DNA of 37,181 nucleotides, taken from Atopobium sp. (lineage in GTDB: Bacteria > Actinomycetota > Coriobacteriia > Coriobacteriales > Atopobiaceae). The stretch covers positions 1 to 37,181 of the forward strand of contig JAIJTS010000015.1 in NCBI GenBank assembly GCA_022732885.1, given 5' to 3'. A model generated the notes under the pieces. The model saw nothing but the letters and a program-made list of their open reading frames with translations, did no database searches and was not told the DNA's origin. Each line of letters starts with the position of its first letter. The stretch's first letter is position 1. Made by a program: the position numbers and the translations under genes. Below are positions 24,093 through 32,633 of this stretch, piece after piece.

Positions 24093-27086
24093 CTACGCAC
24101 CTATAAGATAGCTGTACGAATCACGTACCGTGACAATCATCTTGCGGATATTTTCTGGAAGACCACAAGCTTCATCATCAACGTTATAAATTGCTGTACT
24201 GCCATCAAGACGTACTAAGAAACCGTCTTCAGTTGGAAGGAAGCCTTCATTCTCAGAATTGTCAAAGTCTTCACGACTCCAAAATGCAGTGAACTTATCT
24301 TTATATGGACGACCTTCAGAGTATGGGCAGAACACGGCACAGTTACCGCACTCATTACACATACCATCAACGTGAATAATCTGCTGCTGAAGAATACCTG
24401 GAACCTTAATAGCAACATTTGCACGATTCGGGCATACCTCGACGCATGCTTCACATACCGAAGGACAAGAAAGACAACGTGACTGCTCGCACGCATCAGT
24501 ATCACCGCAAAGATGTCCACGCTTACCAAAAATCTTAGCGACGTCTTCCTCAAGGTTGGAAAGTTCCTTGCCTGAGAAATTAAAATCTGCAATGGCAACG
24601 GCTACGGTCATAGCGTCTGCAATACCTTTGACAACAGTTGCTGGACCACGGCGTCCATCACCAACTGCATAGACGTGCTCAAGAGAAGTCTGAAAATTAT
24701 TGTCCACAACTGGACGGCCCTTCTCGTCAAGGGCAATTCCAGAGGTAGTATAAAGATTAGACTCAATCTGCTCACCAACTGCTGTAATAACAGCGGTTGC
24801 AGGAATTGTAACGAACTCGCCTGTTCCCTCAGGACGACGACGACTAGACTCATCAGGAGCGCCAAGTTTCATTACCTCGCAAGTAAGCTGGTTATTGACC
24901 AAATCTCCTGGGGCGAGAAGCTCCATGAACTCCACACCGTCATCGATTGCCATCTGGAGCTCTTCCTCATCAGCAGGCATATAGCGCTTGGTACGACGAT
25001 ATACCAGACGTACATTTTGTACACCGGACACGCGTTTTGCCGCACGAGCAACATCCATAGCAGTATTACCAGCACCGATAACAACTACATCAGTACCAAG
25101 GTTAACGGACTCAGGTGCACGCTTAAACTCTTCAAGAAACTCAAGAGCGTCCAAAGCCTCACCAGACTTCAGGGTCTTACGACCAGGAGCCCATGCACCA
25201 ATTGCTACTACAACGTCGGTATAACCCTCAGAAAGCAGAGTATTTACATCTGTAACCTCAACGCCTGTCTTAAAGGTTGCACCATATGCCTGGCACAGCT
25301 TGACATCGTTGTCGATAGCCTCCTCAGAAATACGGAAACCAGGAATAACGTGGCGAACAATACCGCCCAGTTTATTGGTACGCTCAAAGACAACTACTTC
25401 AATACCTGCGCGTGATAAGAAAGATGCCGCCGAAAGACCAGCGGGGCCACCGCCGATAATAGCAACCTTCTTATCCTTAACTACACCACGAGAGATAAGT
25501 GTTGGAAGGACTTCCATAAGGCCGTTCTCTGCGGCGGTAAGTTTGCAGCTACGAATATGAACATGCTCATCAACGTAATTGCGCATACAAGAATTGGTAC
25601 AGGTATGAGGACAAATAGTACCGGTAATAAAGGGAAGGGCGTTGCGCTCAAGAATGATGTGTAAGGCGTCAGCATAACGGCCTTCATCTACTGCCTTAAG
25701 ATATCCTGGAATGTCCTGATGAATTGGACAAGAATCACGACATGGCGCAATAAAGCAGTCAGTCAGTGGAAGCGTCCCGCGTACGTGACGATCAGGTTGT
25801 GGCTTAATCTCTTTGTGATAACGTGCATTTTTGAGCGAGCTTTCAAGCAAAGCAGATACCTTTGCCACATCAACACCAGAAAATGCTTCCGTATTTTCAT
25901 CTGCAAAGAGTCCAGCAATCTGCGTCATGCGCTCATAGCCACCAGGCTTCAAAATAGTAGTTGCCATGGTAACAGGCCAAATACCTGTATCAACAAGATC
26001 TTTAATATTGTTGTAGTCTGCGCCGCCAGAGTACGAAATACGAAGCTTACCATCAAACTGTTCAGAAAGACGCTTAGCAAGTGAAAGTGACAAGGTCCAA
26101 AGAGAACGACCAGACATATACATTTCTTCGCTTGGTAACTCACCACGAGTAACATCTACTGGGAAGGTATTGGTAAGTTTGACACCAAACTCAACACCCT
26201 TTTCTGCACACAGTTTCATAAGACGCTCAAGCATAGGCACTGCATCGGCCCACTGTAAATCTTCCAGGAAGTGGTGATCATCAAAGGCAATGTAGTCAAA
26301 TCCTAAAGAATCCAACGTTTTACGTGCATACTCATATCCCAAAAGTGTTGGATTGCACTTAATAAAGGTATTGAGGTGCTTCTCGGTAATGAGATAGGAA
26401 GCAATTCGCTCAATCTCATCTGGAGGACAACCATGCAGAGTTGACTCTGTAATAGAATCTGAAATACGAGAAGGAATGGAATCAATAAATGCCTCATCAA
26501 CATTGTGGAAGCGATTAATGTTAGCTTTTGCCCATGCAATTGCTTCCTTAAATACAGGAGTCTCAGAGGCATCCTTCATGTCATTTATATATTTATCTAC
26601 CTTAGGAGTTTTAATTCCTTCAAGGTCATAACCAACGGACATGTTAAAGACAAAGCCATCAGCATCTCCCAGACCAAGTTCTTGGGAAAGAATATGGCAG
26701 ATAACCCATGCCTTGACATACTCATCAAATGCCTGAGGTACGGTTAACTCTGTAGACCACTCACAGTTGTATCCCTCATCGGATGCTAAAATACAAGGCT
26801 TATTAACACAAGCTGAAAGCTCTTCTCCATCCATTTTCTGAACTGTTTTAAGCTCAAAGAAACGGGCACCGGTAACATACGATGCTACGATATTCTGTGC
26901 AAGCTGTGTATTGGGGCCCGCTGCAGGACCAAATGGGGTCTCAATTTTCTCGTTAAAAATAGGACGAGCAGCTCCAGCTGTCTTGGCAAATGCATGAATT
27001 CCAAAGATAGTCTTCTGATTTTCGTACTCATCCAAAATCCAATTCATCAGATGGTCGAATTTCATGGGACGCATAATGTCGCTCAT
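24093..27086 (-). CDS. ygfK: YgfK-type putative selenate reductase / dihydropyrimidine-dehydrogenase-like flavoprotein
   Basis: About 997 residues from the ATG at 27086 (Shine-Dalgarno AGGAGAGG). Order of domains: residues 1-430, a dihydroorotate-dehydrogenase-like TIM barrel; 440-520, a Cys-rich Fe-S segment (CRDSCPIHQ, CPHTCTNSC) as in dihydropyrimidine dehydrogenase; 540-840, an FAD/NAD(P)H module with IIGGGPAGLSAASFLSRAG at about 541-559 and VVVIGAGNTAMDVARA near 675; 870-925, two 4Fe-4S clusters (CLSCPSVCEACVEVCP and CNECGNCAVFCP). The name comes from a proposed selenate reductase role in E. coli. In purine clusters it is better seen as the redox partner that supplies or accepts electrons for the FAD-less XDH, or reduces an intermediate itself. 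Confidence 0.92.
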   Translation of the reverse strand: MSDIMRPMKFDHLMNWILDEYENQKTIFGIHAFAKTAGAARPIFNEKIETPFGPAAGPNTQLAQNIVASYVTGARFFELKTVQKMDGEELSACVNKPCILASDEGYNCEWSTELTVPQAFDEYVKAWVICHILSQELGLGDADGFVFNMSVGYDLEGIKTPKVDKYINDMKDASETPVFKEAIAWAKANINRFHNVDEAFIDSIPSRISDSITESTLHGCPPDEIERIASYLITEKHLNTFIKCNPTLLGYEYARKTLDSLGFDYIAFDDHHFLEDLQWADAVPMLERLMKLCAEKGVEFGVKLTNTFPVDVTRGELPSEEMYMSGRSLWTLSLSLAKRLSEQFDGKLRISYSGGADYNNIKDLVDTGIWPVTMATTILKPGGYERMTQIAGLFADENTEAFSGVDVAKVSALLESSLKNARYHKEIKPQPDRHVRGTLPLTDCFIAPCRDSCPIHQDIPGYLKAVDEGRYADALHIILERNALPFITGTICPHTCTNSCMRNYVDEHVHIRSCKLTAAENGLMEVLPTLISRGVVKDKKVAIIGGGPAGLSAASFLSRAGIEVVVFERTNKLGGIVRHVIPGFRISEEAIDNDVKLCQAYGATFKTGVEVTDVNTLLSEGYTDVVVAIGAWAPGRKTLKSGEALDALEFLEEFKRAPESVNLGTDVVVIGAGNTAMDVARAAKRVSGVQNVRLVYRRTKRYMPADEEELQMAIDDGVEFMELLAPGDLVNNQLTCEVMKLGAPDESSRRRPEGTGEFVTIPATAVITAVGEQIESNLYTTSGIALDEKGRPVVDNNFQTSLEHVYAVGDGRRGPATVVKGIADAMTVAVAIADFNFSGKELSNLEEDVAKIFGKRGHLCGDTDACEQSRCLSCPSVCEACVEVCPNRANVAIKVPGILQQQIIHVDGMCNECGNCAVFCPYSEGRPYKDKFTAFWSREDFDNSENEGFLPTEDGFLVRLDGSTAIYNVDDEACGLPENIRKMIVTVRDSYSYLIGA

Positions 27087-27135
27087 TTTGGTTCCTCTCC
27101 TTTTAACCAATGTGAGTTATAGTCCCCGCACTTAT

Positions 27136-27205
27136 GGCGTCCGCGGGCGACGCCCTATTTGCGCATATGCGCAAGACGAGAAGAACTTTCAAAGTTCTTC
27201 TCGTC
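27136..27205 (-). repeat. Three stacked palindromes between ssnA and ygfK
   Basis: Within 70 nt lie three inverted repeats. GGCGTC-7 nt-GACGCC is at 27136-27154, and the 16-bp perfect palindrome TTGCGCATATGCGCAA is at 27159-27174. A 31-nt perfect hairpin with 15-bp arms (GACGAGAAGAACTTT and its complement, 1-nt centre) is at 27175-27205. The last starts 8 nt after the ssnA stop. None is followed by a T-run. They may stabilise the ssnA end, attenuate ygfK or bind a protein. Confidence 0.7.
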
Positions 27206-27213
27206 ATACCGAC

Positions 27214-28569
27214 TTAATACTGGCGGCCGTTAAGCTCTCCCCAAAGCTTCTTGGCCTCAACCATGGTCCAAGCGTTAATCTTGTCCTCATCAAACGCAAC
27301 AAATTCGCGGTCCTTATAGAGAACCTTACCGTTGACAATGGTGGTACGGCAGTTCTTACCCTCAAAGCCAAAGAGCATGTGACCGTCGATATTCTCGTCA
27401 GAGAACGGCGTGAACGGTTTGTAATCAAAAATTGCAATATCAGCAGCAGCACCAGGTGCAAGCTTACCTAGAGGCTTGCCATTAGACTTTGTTGAGAAGT
27501 ACTTCTCGGCCATCTTGACATTGTTCTTGAAGAGCATGGTCATAGCTTCAACCCAACCAACATTTGGCATGCAAGCGTTATGACGCTGCATAGGTAAAAA
27601 GACCTTAAGCGATTCAAGCATATCATGCGTATACGCATCGGTGCCCATGCATACATCAATACCACGCTTGAAGAACTCGAGTACCGGTGCACATCCAACA
27701 GCATTACCCATATTGGACTCAGGATTGTTAACAATACTGGTATGAGTATGAGCAAGGATGTCCATATCAGCAGGAGTCACGTGGATGCAGTGACCAAGCA
27801 TGGTTTTCTCGCCCAACAGGCCATGATCAAACAGGCGATGTACCGCAGTGGTTCCGTGATTAAGGGCGGAATCATACACGTCGTCCATACCCTCGCAAAC
27901 GTGAATATGGAAACCAGTAAGACCATTGTTGGACTCAACCATTTTATCAAGCGTCTCATCAGAAAGCGTAAAGAGGGCGTGTCCACCAAACATAGCAGCA
28001 ATCATATCGTCATCTTCATCTGCAGCCCATTTAGCAAAGGCAGCATTTTCAGCGATAGACTCATCACGCTTGGCCTCTCCATCACGATCAGATGTCTCAT
28101 AGCAAAGGCAAGCACGAATACCAAGCTCTTTTGCGACGTCTTTGATAGCAAAGAGTGAATCAGGAATCTCGCAGAAACTTGCATGGTGATCAAAGATAGT
28201 AGTAACACCATCGCGCAGTGAATCAAGGATAGTCGCGTAAGCGCAAGCGCGAGTTCCATCAAGCGTCAGATGACGATCGATGTTCCACCACTGCTGCTCA
28301 AGATTTTCAAGGAAGTTGTGAGGGTTACAGTCTTTGATAGCAAGACCACGTGCCAAGCCAGAATAGATATGAGTATGGCAGTTAATAAGACCTGGCATAA
28401 TGACGCCGCCATGCGCGTCAAGCTTTTCTGCATCGGGATAGGCGGCTTCAAGCTTTGCACGAGAATCAACGGCAACAATCTTCTGACCTTCAATTGCTAC
28501 GGCACCATCTTCAATGTACGGATGAGCTTCGTCGCGCGTAATAACACGACCGTTCACAATAAGCAGCAT
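27214..28569 (-). CDS. ssnA: Putative aminohydrolase SsnA
   Basis: 451 residues of the amidohydrolase superfamily (guanine/chlorohydrolase-like). The metal ligands are His65 and His67 in NCHTHIYSG, His221/His223 in GFHIHVCEG, His260 in MLGHCIH and Asp311 in MGTDAYTHD. SsnA proteins recur with ygfK, xdh and selenium genes; the amidine or amine group that this one hydrolyses is not established, with a purine or a ring-opened product most likely. Shine-Dalgarno AAGGAG sits five bases before the ATG. It is the first gene of the leftward ssnA-ygfK-xdh set and is divergent from the YheO-like regulator. Confidence 0.93.
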   Translation of the reverse strand: MLLIVNGRVITRDEAHPYIEDGAVAIEGQKIVAVDSRAKLEAAYPDAEKLDAHGGVIMPGLINCHTHIYSGLARGLAIKDCNPHNFLENLEQQWWNIDRHLTLDGTRACAYATILDSLRDGVTTIFDHHASFCEIPDSLFAIKDVAKELGIRACLCYETSDRDGEAKRDESIAENAAFAKWAADEDDDMIAAMFGGHALFTLSDETLDKMVESNNGLTGFHIHVCEGMDDVYDSALNHGTTAVHRLFDHGLLGEKTMLGHCIHVTPADMDILAHTHTSIVNNPESNMGNAVGCAPVLEFFKRGIDVCMGTDAYTHDMLESLKVFLPMQRHNACMPNVGWVEAMTMLFKNNVKMAEKYFSTKSNGKPLGKLAPGAAADIAIFDYKPFTPFSDENIDGHMLFGFEGKNCRTTIVNGKVLYKDREFVAFDEDKINAWTMVEAKKLWGELNGRQY

Positions 28570-28920
28570 AGGAACTCCTTGCCACGTGCCGCAGATCAGC
28601 TACGGCGTATAAAATGACGGATGTGCCCTCTCCGACACCCCGTTCGGACATATATTAAAGAGAGCCCGACTTCCCTTTTGTACACAAACCAAAACAAACA
28701 ATTTGTTTTATATTCTAATTTTTTATTTGATTTATATTCTCATAAATTTTGTCAAAATAACTAATTTATCGGTATACGGTCAAATCTTAGCGTAAACGGT
28801 TTCTTGCCATATTAATCAATACATATACACAGTGTCCTATTTCTGCATAAACAAAACCTGTTAGGATAGAACTGTTTAAAATATTTTTGAAACTAATCTG
28901 TGTAGTTGGAGTACATCACT
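28570..28920. promoter_or_regulatory. Divergent ssnA/regulator control region with structured leader
   Basis: A 351-nt gene-free region. Its left third (28570-28680), which would be the ssnA leader, is less AT-rich and folds. GCCGCAG (28588-28594) pairs with CTACGGC (28600-28606), allowing one G-U. TCCGA (28631-28635) pairs with TCGGA (28644-28648), and CTCTC (28628-28632) could instead pair with GAGAG (28660-28664). The middle is very AT-rich, with the dyad AAACAA-T-TTGTTT at 28696-28708 overlapping a minus-strand TATAAA (28707-28712), and a minus-strand TTGACA at 28750-28755. No -35/-10 pair with ideal spacing was found. The right end leads to the regulator. Confidence 0.45.
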
Positions 28921-29568
28921 ATGGACATGCAGCAAATTGACTTTTTAAAACGTCTTGCACAGGGTATTGCTCTACAATTTGGCTCGAACTGTGAGGTTGT
29001 TGTTCATGATCTTCAGAGTAAAGATCCCGCTCATACCATAGTTGCTATTGAGAATGGCCATATAACAGGAAGAAGTATCGGAGATGGCCCTTCAAACGTA
29101 GTACTCAAAGCACTCCATTCAAATCCAGAAAAGCTTCATGACTCTCCCTCTTATCTCACCAAAACAGAAGATGGCAAGATACTCAAATCAACAACTATTT
29201 ACCTACGTGATGAGAAACACAAACCAATCGCAATTTTTGCTATTAACTACGACATTGCACTTTTCTCTGCAATGGAAGAATCTCTACGTGGTCTTATTAC
29301 TCCCAGCAATTCATCTGAAGAAACTCCGCAGACCATTCCACATAACGTAACCGATCTTCTCGATGAACTTATTGATCAAAGCGTACACATGGTTGGGCGT
29401 CCTGTTGCTCTTATGACAAAAGATGACAAAATCAAAGCAATCCGTTTTCTTAATGATTCTGGAGCATTTCTTATTACCAAATCAGGTCAAAAAGTCTGTT
29501 CCTATTTTGGCATTTCAAAGTACACTCTTTACAGCTATCTTGACGAGGCAAAAAATCAAAATTCATAG
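28921..29568 (+). CDS. YheO-type PAS/HTH transcriptional regulator
   Basis: About 215 residues from the ATG at 28921 (GGAG nine bases upstream; an in-frame TTG at 28906 is the alternative). The N-terminal half is a YheO-like PAS domain (LAQGIALQFGSNCEVVVHDL, then IYLRDEKHKPIAIFAINYD). The C-terminal half is the family's helix-turn-helix region, ending KVCSYFGISKYTLYSYLDEA. Members include DauR, which responds to amino-acid catabolites. Divergent from ssnA and next to a purine permease, it is the obvious candidate regulator of the purine genes; ligand and sign of control are unknown. Confidence 0.85.
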   Translation: MDMQQIDFLKRLAQGIALQFGSNCEVVVHDLQSKDPAHTIVAIENGHITGRSIGDGPSNVVLKALHSNPEKLHDSPSYLTKTEDGKILKSTTIYLRDEKHKPIAIFAINYDIALFSAMEESLRGLITPSNSSEETPQTIPHNVTDLLDELIDQSVHMVGRPVALMTKDDKIKAIRFLNDSGAFLITKSGQKVCSYFGISKYTLYSYLDEAKNQNS

Positions 29569-29596
29569 TTGTAGGTAACATATTGTCAACAATAAA

Positions 29597-29631
29597 ACCT
29601 CCCATTTCCTAGTATCTAAGAAATGGGAGGT
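29597..29631. terminator. Terminator between convergent regulator and permease
   Basis: ACCTCCCATTTC at 29597-29608 pairs with GAAATGGGAGGT at 29620-29631, with further pairing towards a short loop. On the minus strand TTTTATT follows, which suits the permease; the plus side is weaker but T-rich. Confidence 0.85.
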
Positions 29632-29671
29632 AATCTTTAAAACAAAGGTGAGAAACTAAGGTAAATCCTCA

Positions 29672-31135
29672 CTACTCAGACTTATAGTCTGTTTCATATG
29701 CCTTAACAGAACCTGGCTTATGCTCAACTGCAGGTACACCTGTCGCAGCTGATTTATACAATGCTCCAACTGCTTCTTCCTGTACCTCTGCGGCTCCCTC
29801 AACTGCTTCAACAACTTCCTTATCAGGTCCACCCTTAGGAAGAATAAGATTAAGAATAATGGCAGAAAGCGCTGCAACAACAATAGCAGAATGTCCAAAT
29901 ACCTCATTAATAAACGCAGGCATTCCAGGACCTGCAAGAGAGTTAGACGTCATGGTAATACCCATACCTAACGCAAGAGACAAACCTGCAATAGTTGCTC
30001 TACGAGGAGTAAGGCCATCTTTAGAAAGAATGCGAATACCAGTCATTGAAATAGTACCGAATACGTTAATAGTAGCTCCACCAATAACAGGCTGAGGAAT
30101 ACCTGAAAGAATTGCCGCTAACTTTGGAGCCAAACCAGCTACCAAAAGGATTGCACCTGCAACCGCAAAAACACGACGATTAATAACACGAGTTTGTATC
30201 ACGATACCAACATTTTGACCATATGTTGAAGTTGGGAATGCTCCAAAGAAAGCGCCAACCATAGTCATAACACCCTGAGAAACAAGACCACCAGTAAGCT
30301 CTGTATCGGTGGGTTCACGATCCATACCGCCTACCGCTGCACCAGTCATGTTACCAACAGCTTCAAGTGCAGCAACAATAAAGACAATAGTTACCGAAGC
30401 AATTGTTGCTGGAGCAAATTCAAGAGCAAAAGGCATAAAGTGAGGAAGCTCAACCCAAGAAGCATTGACTACAGACTCGTAGTTAATCATGCCAAAAGGA
30501 ATGGAAACAACATAACCTACGAGCATGCCAAAAAGTAAAGATCCGAGCTTGAAAACACCTTTAGCAAAATTACTGAAGTAAATGCACGCAGCAAGAGTAA
30601 TAAGAGCAACAATCCAGTTTTGAGGAGCACCAAAGTTTGCTGAGCTCTTACCACCGGCCATATATCCAATAGCAACGCTATATAGAGAAAGACCAATACA
30701 AAGTACTACGGTACCTGTTACAACATTAGGGAATAACACACGAATCTTCTTAAAGAAGAAACCAAACAAAACAGCAACGATGCCACCGACAAGTTCAGCT
30801 CCAAGAATGGCTCCAATTCCATTAGCAGCGCCAATAGCTTGCAAGGTAGGTACGTAGGCAAAACTTGTGCCCATAATTATCGGCAACCCTGCACCAAACT
30901 TGCCGAAGAGTGGATATGCCTGCAAAATAGTAACTAATCCAGACATTACTAACGAAACTTGAATAAGCAGTGTTTTATCCGCTGGCGCAAGATTGCAAAC
31001 ACCCGCAATAATAATTGCAGGTGTAATGATGCCCACTACAGCTGCAACTACATGCTGTAATGAAAGTGGAATAAGCTCGCCAACAGACGGTACCCCATCC
31101 CATTGAAACAAAATGGATTTCTTTGAATCCGCCAT
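29672..31135 (-). CDS. NCS2 family xanthine/uracil-type permease
   Basis: About 487 residues from the ATG at 31135 (GAGAGGG just upstream; an in-frame GTG at 31150 is the alternative). It is a multi-pass protein with about 14 hydrophobic segments, typical of nucleobase:cation symporter-2. The family signature region appears as TSTYGQNVGIVIQTR, with the substrate-site Gln-Asn-x-Gly, and an upstream GNMTGAAVGGMD segment. In this setting xanthine, hypoxanthine or urate is the likely cargo; uracil cannot be ruled out. The C-terminal tail is unusually Glu/Ala-rich. It is divergent from the M20 gene. Confidence 0.9.
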   Translation of the reverse strand: MADSKKSILFQWDGVPSVGELIPLSLQHVVAAVVGIITPAIIIAGVCNLAPADKTLLIQVSLVMSGLVTILQAYPLFGKFGAGLPIIMGTSFAYVPTLQAIGAANGIGAILGAELVGGIVAVLFGFFFKKIRVLFPNVVTGTVVLCIGLSLYSVAIGYMAGGKSSANFGAPQNWIVALITLAACIYFSNFAKGVFKLGSLLFGMLVGYVVSIPFGMINYESVVNASWVELPHFMPFALEFAPATIASVTIVFIVAALEAVGNMTGAAVGGMDREPTDTELTGGLVSQGVMTMVGAFFGAFPTSTYGQNVGIVIQTRVINRRVFAVAGAILLVAGLAPKLAAILSGIPQPVIGGATINVFGTISMTGIRILSKDGLTPRRATIAGLSLALGMGITMTSNSLAGPGMPAFINEVFGHSAIVVAALSAIILNLILPKGGPDKEVVEAVEGAAEVQEEAVGALYKSAATGVPAVEHKPGSVKAYETDYKSE

Positions 31136-31332
31136 AGTGCCCTCTCTCACTTGTGGTTCTTTATATTCTGTGGCTAACCTTCACGCCACAACCTACTTAA
31201 ACAAACATCGCTACTACAAAATCTAATGAAAAGTTTTGTAACCTAACTATTATTTAGACATAGATAGAGTATTCTTTTTTATACAAGTAGCAACCCTTTT
31301 TCGGTAATCGGTTAATTTGAGAGATGAACAGC
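31136..31332. promoter_or_regulatory. Divergent permease/M20 promoter region
   Basis: About 197 nt, AT-rich. ACAAAA (31216-31221) and TTTTGT (31234-31239) make a small dyad, and TTTTGTAACCTAAC (31234-31247) resembles the ygeY-upstream element. A clear promoter pair could not be fixed. Confidence 0.35.
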
Positions 31333-32592
31333 ATGTCAAGCAGAACTAATTTTGACGCATCCAAACTTCCTAACAACCTACCAGAAGTTGCAAAAATGAC
31401 AGCACAACTTGTTGCTCTTAAAAGTACTGATCCTGGTTCTTATGAAGAAGAAATTGAAACATTTATTAAAGCATGGATTGTTGACTCGTGTTCTTTTTCA
31501 CTGCCCAATAAAAAAGAGATGTTTCCTATCATCCAAGAAATTGAGGTTTTTCCTCATAGACGTTGTCTTAGGGCAACAATCCCCAGTACTACCACATCAT
31601 TTGATTCCTCTACACTCCCCCCATCAGACCTGACATTTATCTGCCATATGGATACCGTAACTGATGGTAATGGCTGGGACTCTGAAACACCTGCATTCAA
31701 TTCCGTATATAAAGATGGGCTGCTGTATGGACGAGGATCATGTGATATGAAAGGGGGACTTGCCTGTGCACTTCTCGCCTTTAGAGACGCTTGCCAGGCA
31801 TGCAAGACACAAAAGACACTTCCCCAAAAATCTCTTTCTATCATTTTCACGGTTGACGAAGAAGCTAATATGCGCGGCGTTGAACGTGTTATAGACGCTG
31901 GTTGGGTTGGCGAGAAAGGCTGGGTACTTGACGCTGAACCTACAAATAACGCCATCCGTGGATCTCACAAAGGCCGAACCTGGTTCAAAATTACTGTTAC
32001 CGGAATCACAGCTCACGCAAGCACCCCTTGGAAAGGTGCCGATGCTATTGCTGCAATGGCAATTGTTATAAATGAGATACGAACTGCAGTGCAGAGCCTA
32101 CCCACTCATCCAGAGCTTGGATCATCAACGGTAACCTTTGGGCAAATTGTGGGTGGATATCAACCGTACGTTGTTCCGGATAAAGCCGAACTTTGGGTTG
32201 ACATGCGTTTAGTACCCCCTACAACAACGCAAGCTGCAGAGCATATAGTGCAACAAGCAATCAAGCAAGCCCAAACAGAAATTTGTGGTACTCACGCCAG
32301 CTATGACATTACGGGAAATAGGCCTTCTGTTGTCCTTCCCAAGGATTCAGCACTTCTCGCACAGCTTCTCTCATGTGCAGAATCTTGCAATACACCTGCA
32401 AAGCTCGATATTTTTACTGGATATACCGATACCGCTGTAATTGCATCCACCTGTAAAAATACAGAATGTATGTCATATGGTCCCGGAGAACTTGAACGTG
32501 CTCATAAACCAAACGAATACGTTCCTGTAGAAGATTTAACACGCGTGTATCGAGTATTTAAATCACTGATAAACACTGTATGCGACTTTTAA
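31333..32592 (+). CDS. M20/ArgE-DapE family metallohydrolase
   Basis: About 419 residues from the ATG at 31333 (GAGAG nine bases upstream); an ATG 9 nt earlier is possible but has no spaced Shine-Dalgarno. Expected catalytic elements are present: CHMDTV, YGRGSCDMKGG, the Glu pair in FTVDEEANMRG, an Asp-Ala-Glu metal motif in LDAEPT, and a late His in GPGELERAHKPNEYV. The dimerisation domain spans roughly residues 210-330. Substrate unknown; placement beside the purine permease suggests a ureido or N-acyl amino acid from the same pathway. It is not a YgeY: length and motifs differ. Confidence 0.85.
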   Translation: MSSRTNFDASKLPNNLPEVAKMTAQLVALKSTDPGSYEEEIETFIKAWIVDSCSFSLPNKKEMFPIIQEIEVFPHRRCLRATIPSTTTSFDSSTLPPSDLTFICHMDTVTDGNGWDSETPAFNSVYKDGLLYGRGSCDMKGGLACALLAFRDACQACKTQKTLPQKSLSIIFTVDEEANMRGVERVIDAGWVGEKGWVLDAEPTNNAIRGSHKGRTWFKITVTGITAHASTPWKGADAIAAMAIVINEIRTAVQSLPTHPELGSSTVTFGQIVGGYQPYVVPDKAELWVDMRLVPPTTTQAAEHIVQQAIKQAQTEICGTHASYDITGNRPSVVLPKDSALLAQLLSCAESCNTPAKLDIFTGYTDTAVIASTCKNTECMSYGPGELERAHKPNEYVPVEDLTRVYRVFKSLINTVCDF

Positions 32593-32633
32593 ACTGACCT
32601 AAAAGAGACACTATCTTATGCAATACAACTTGC

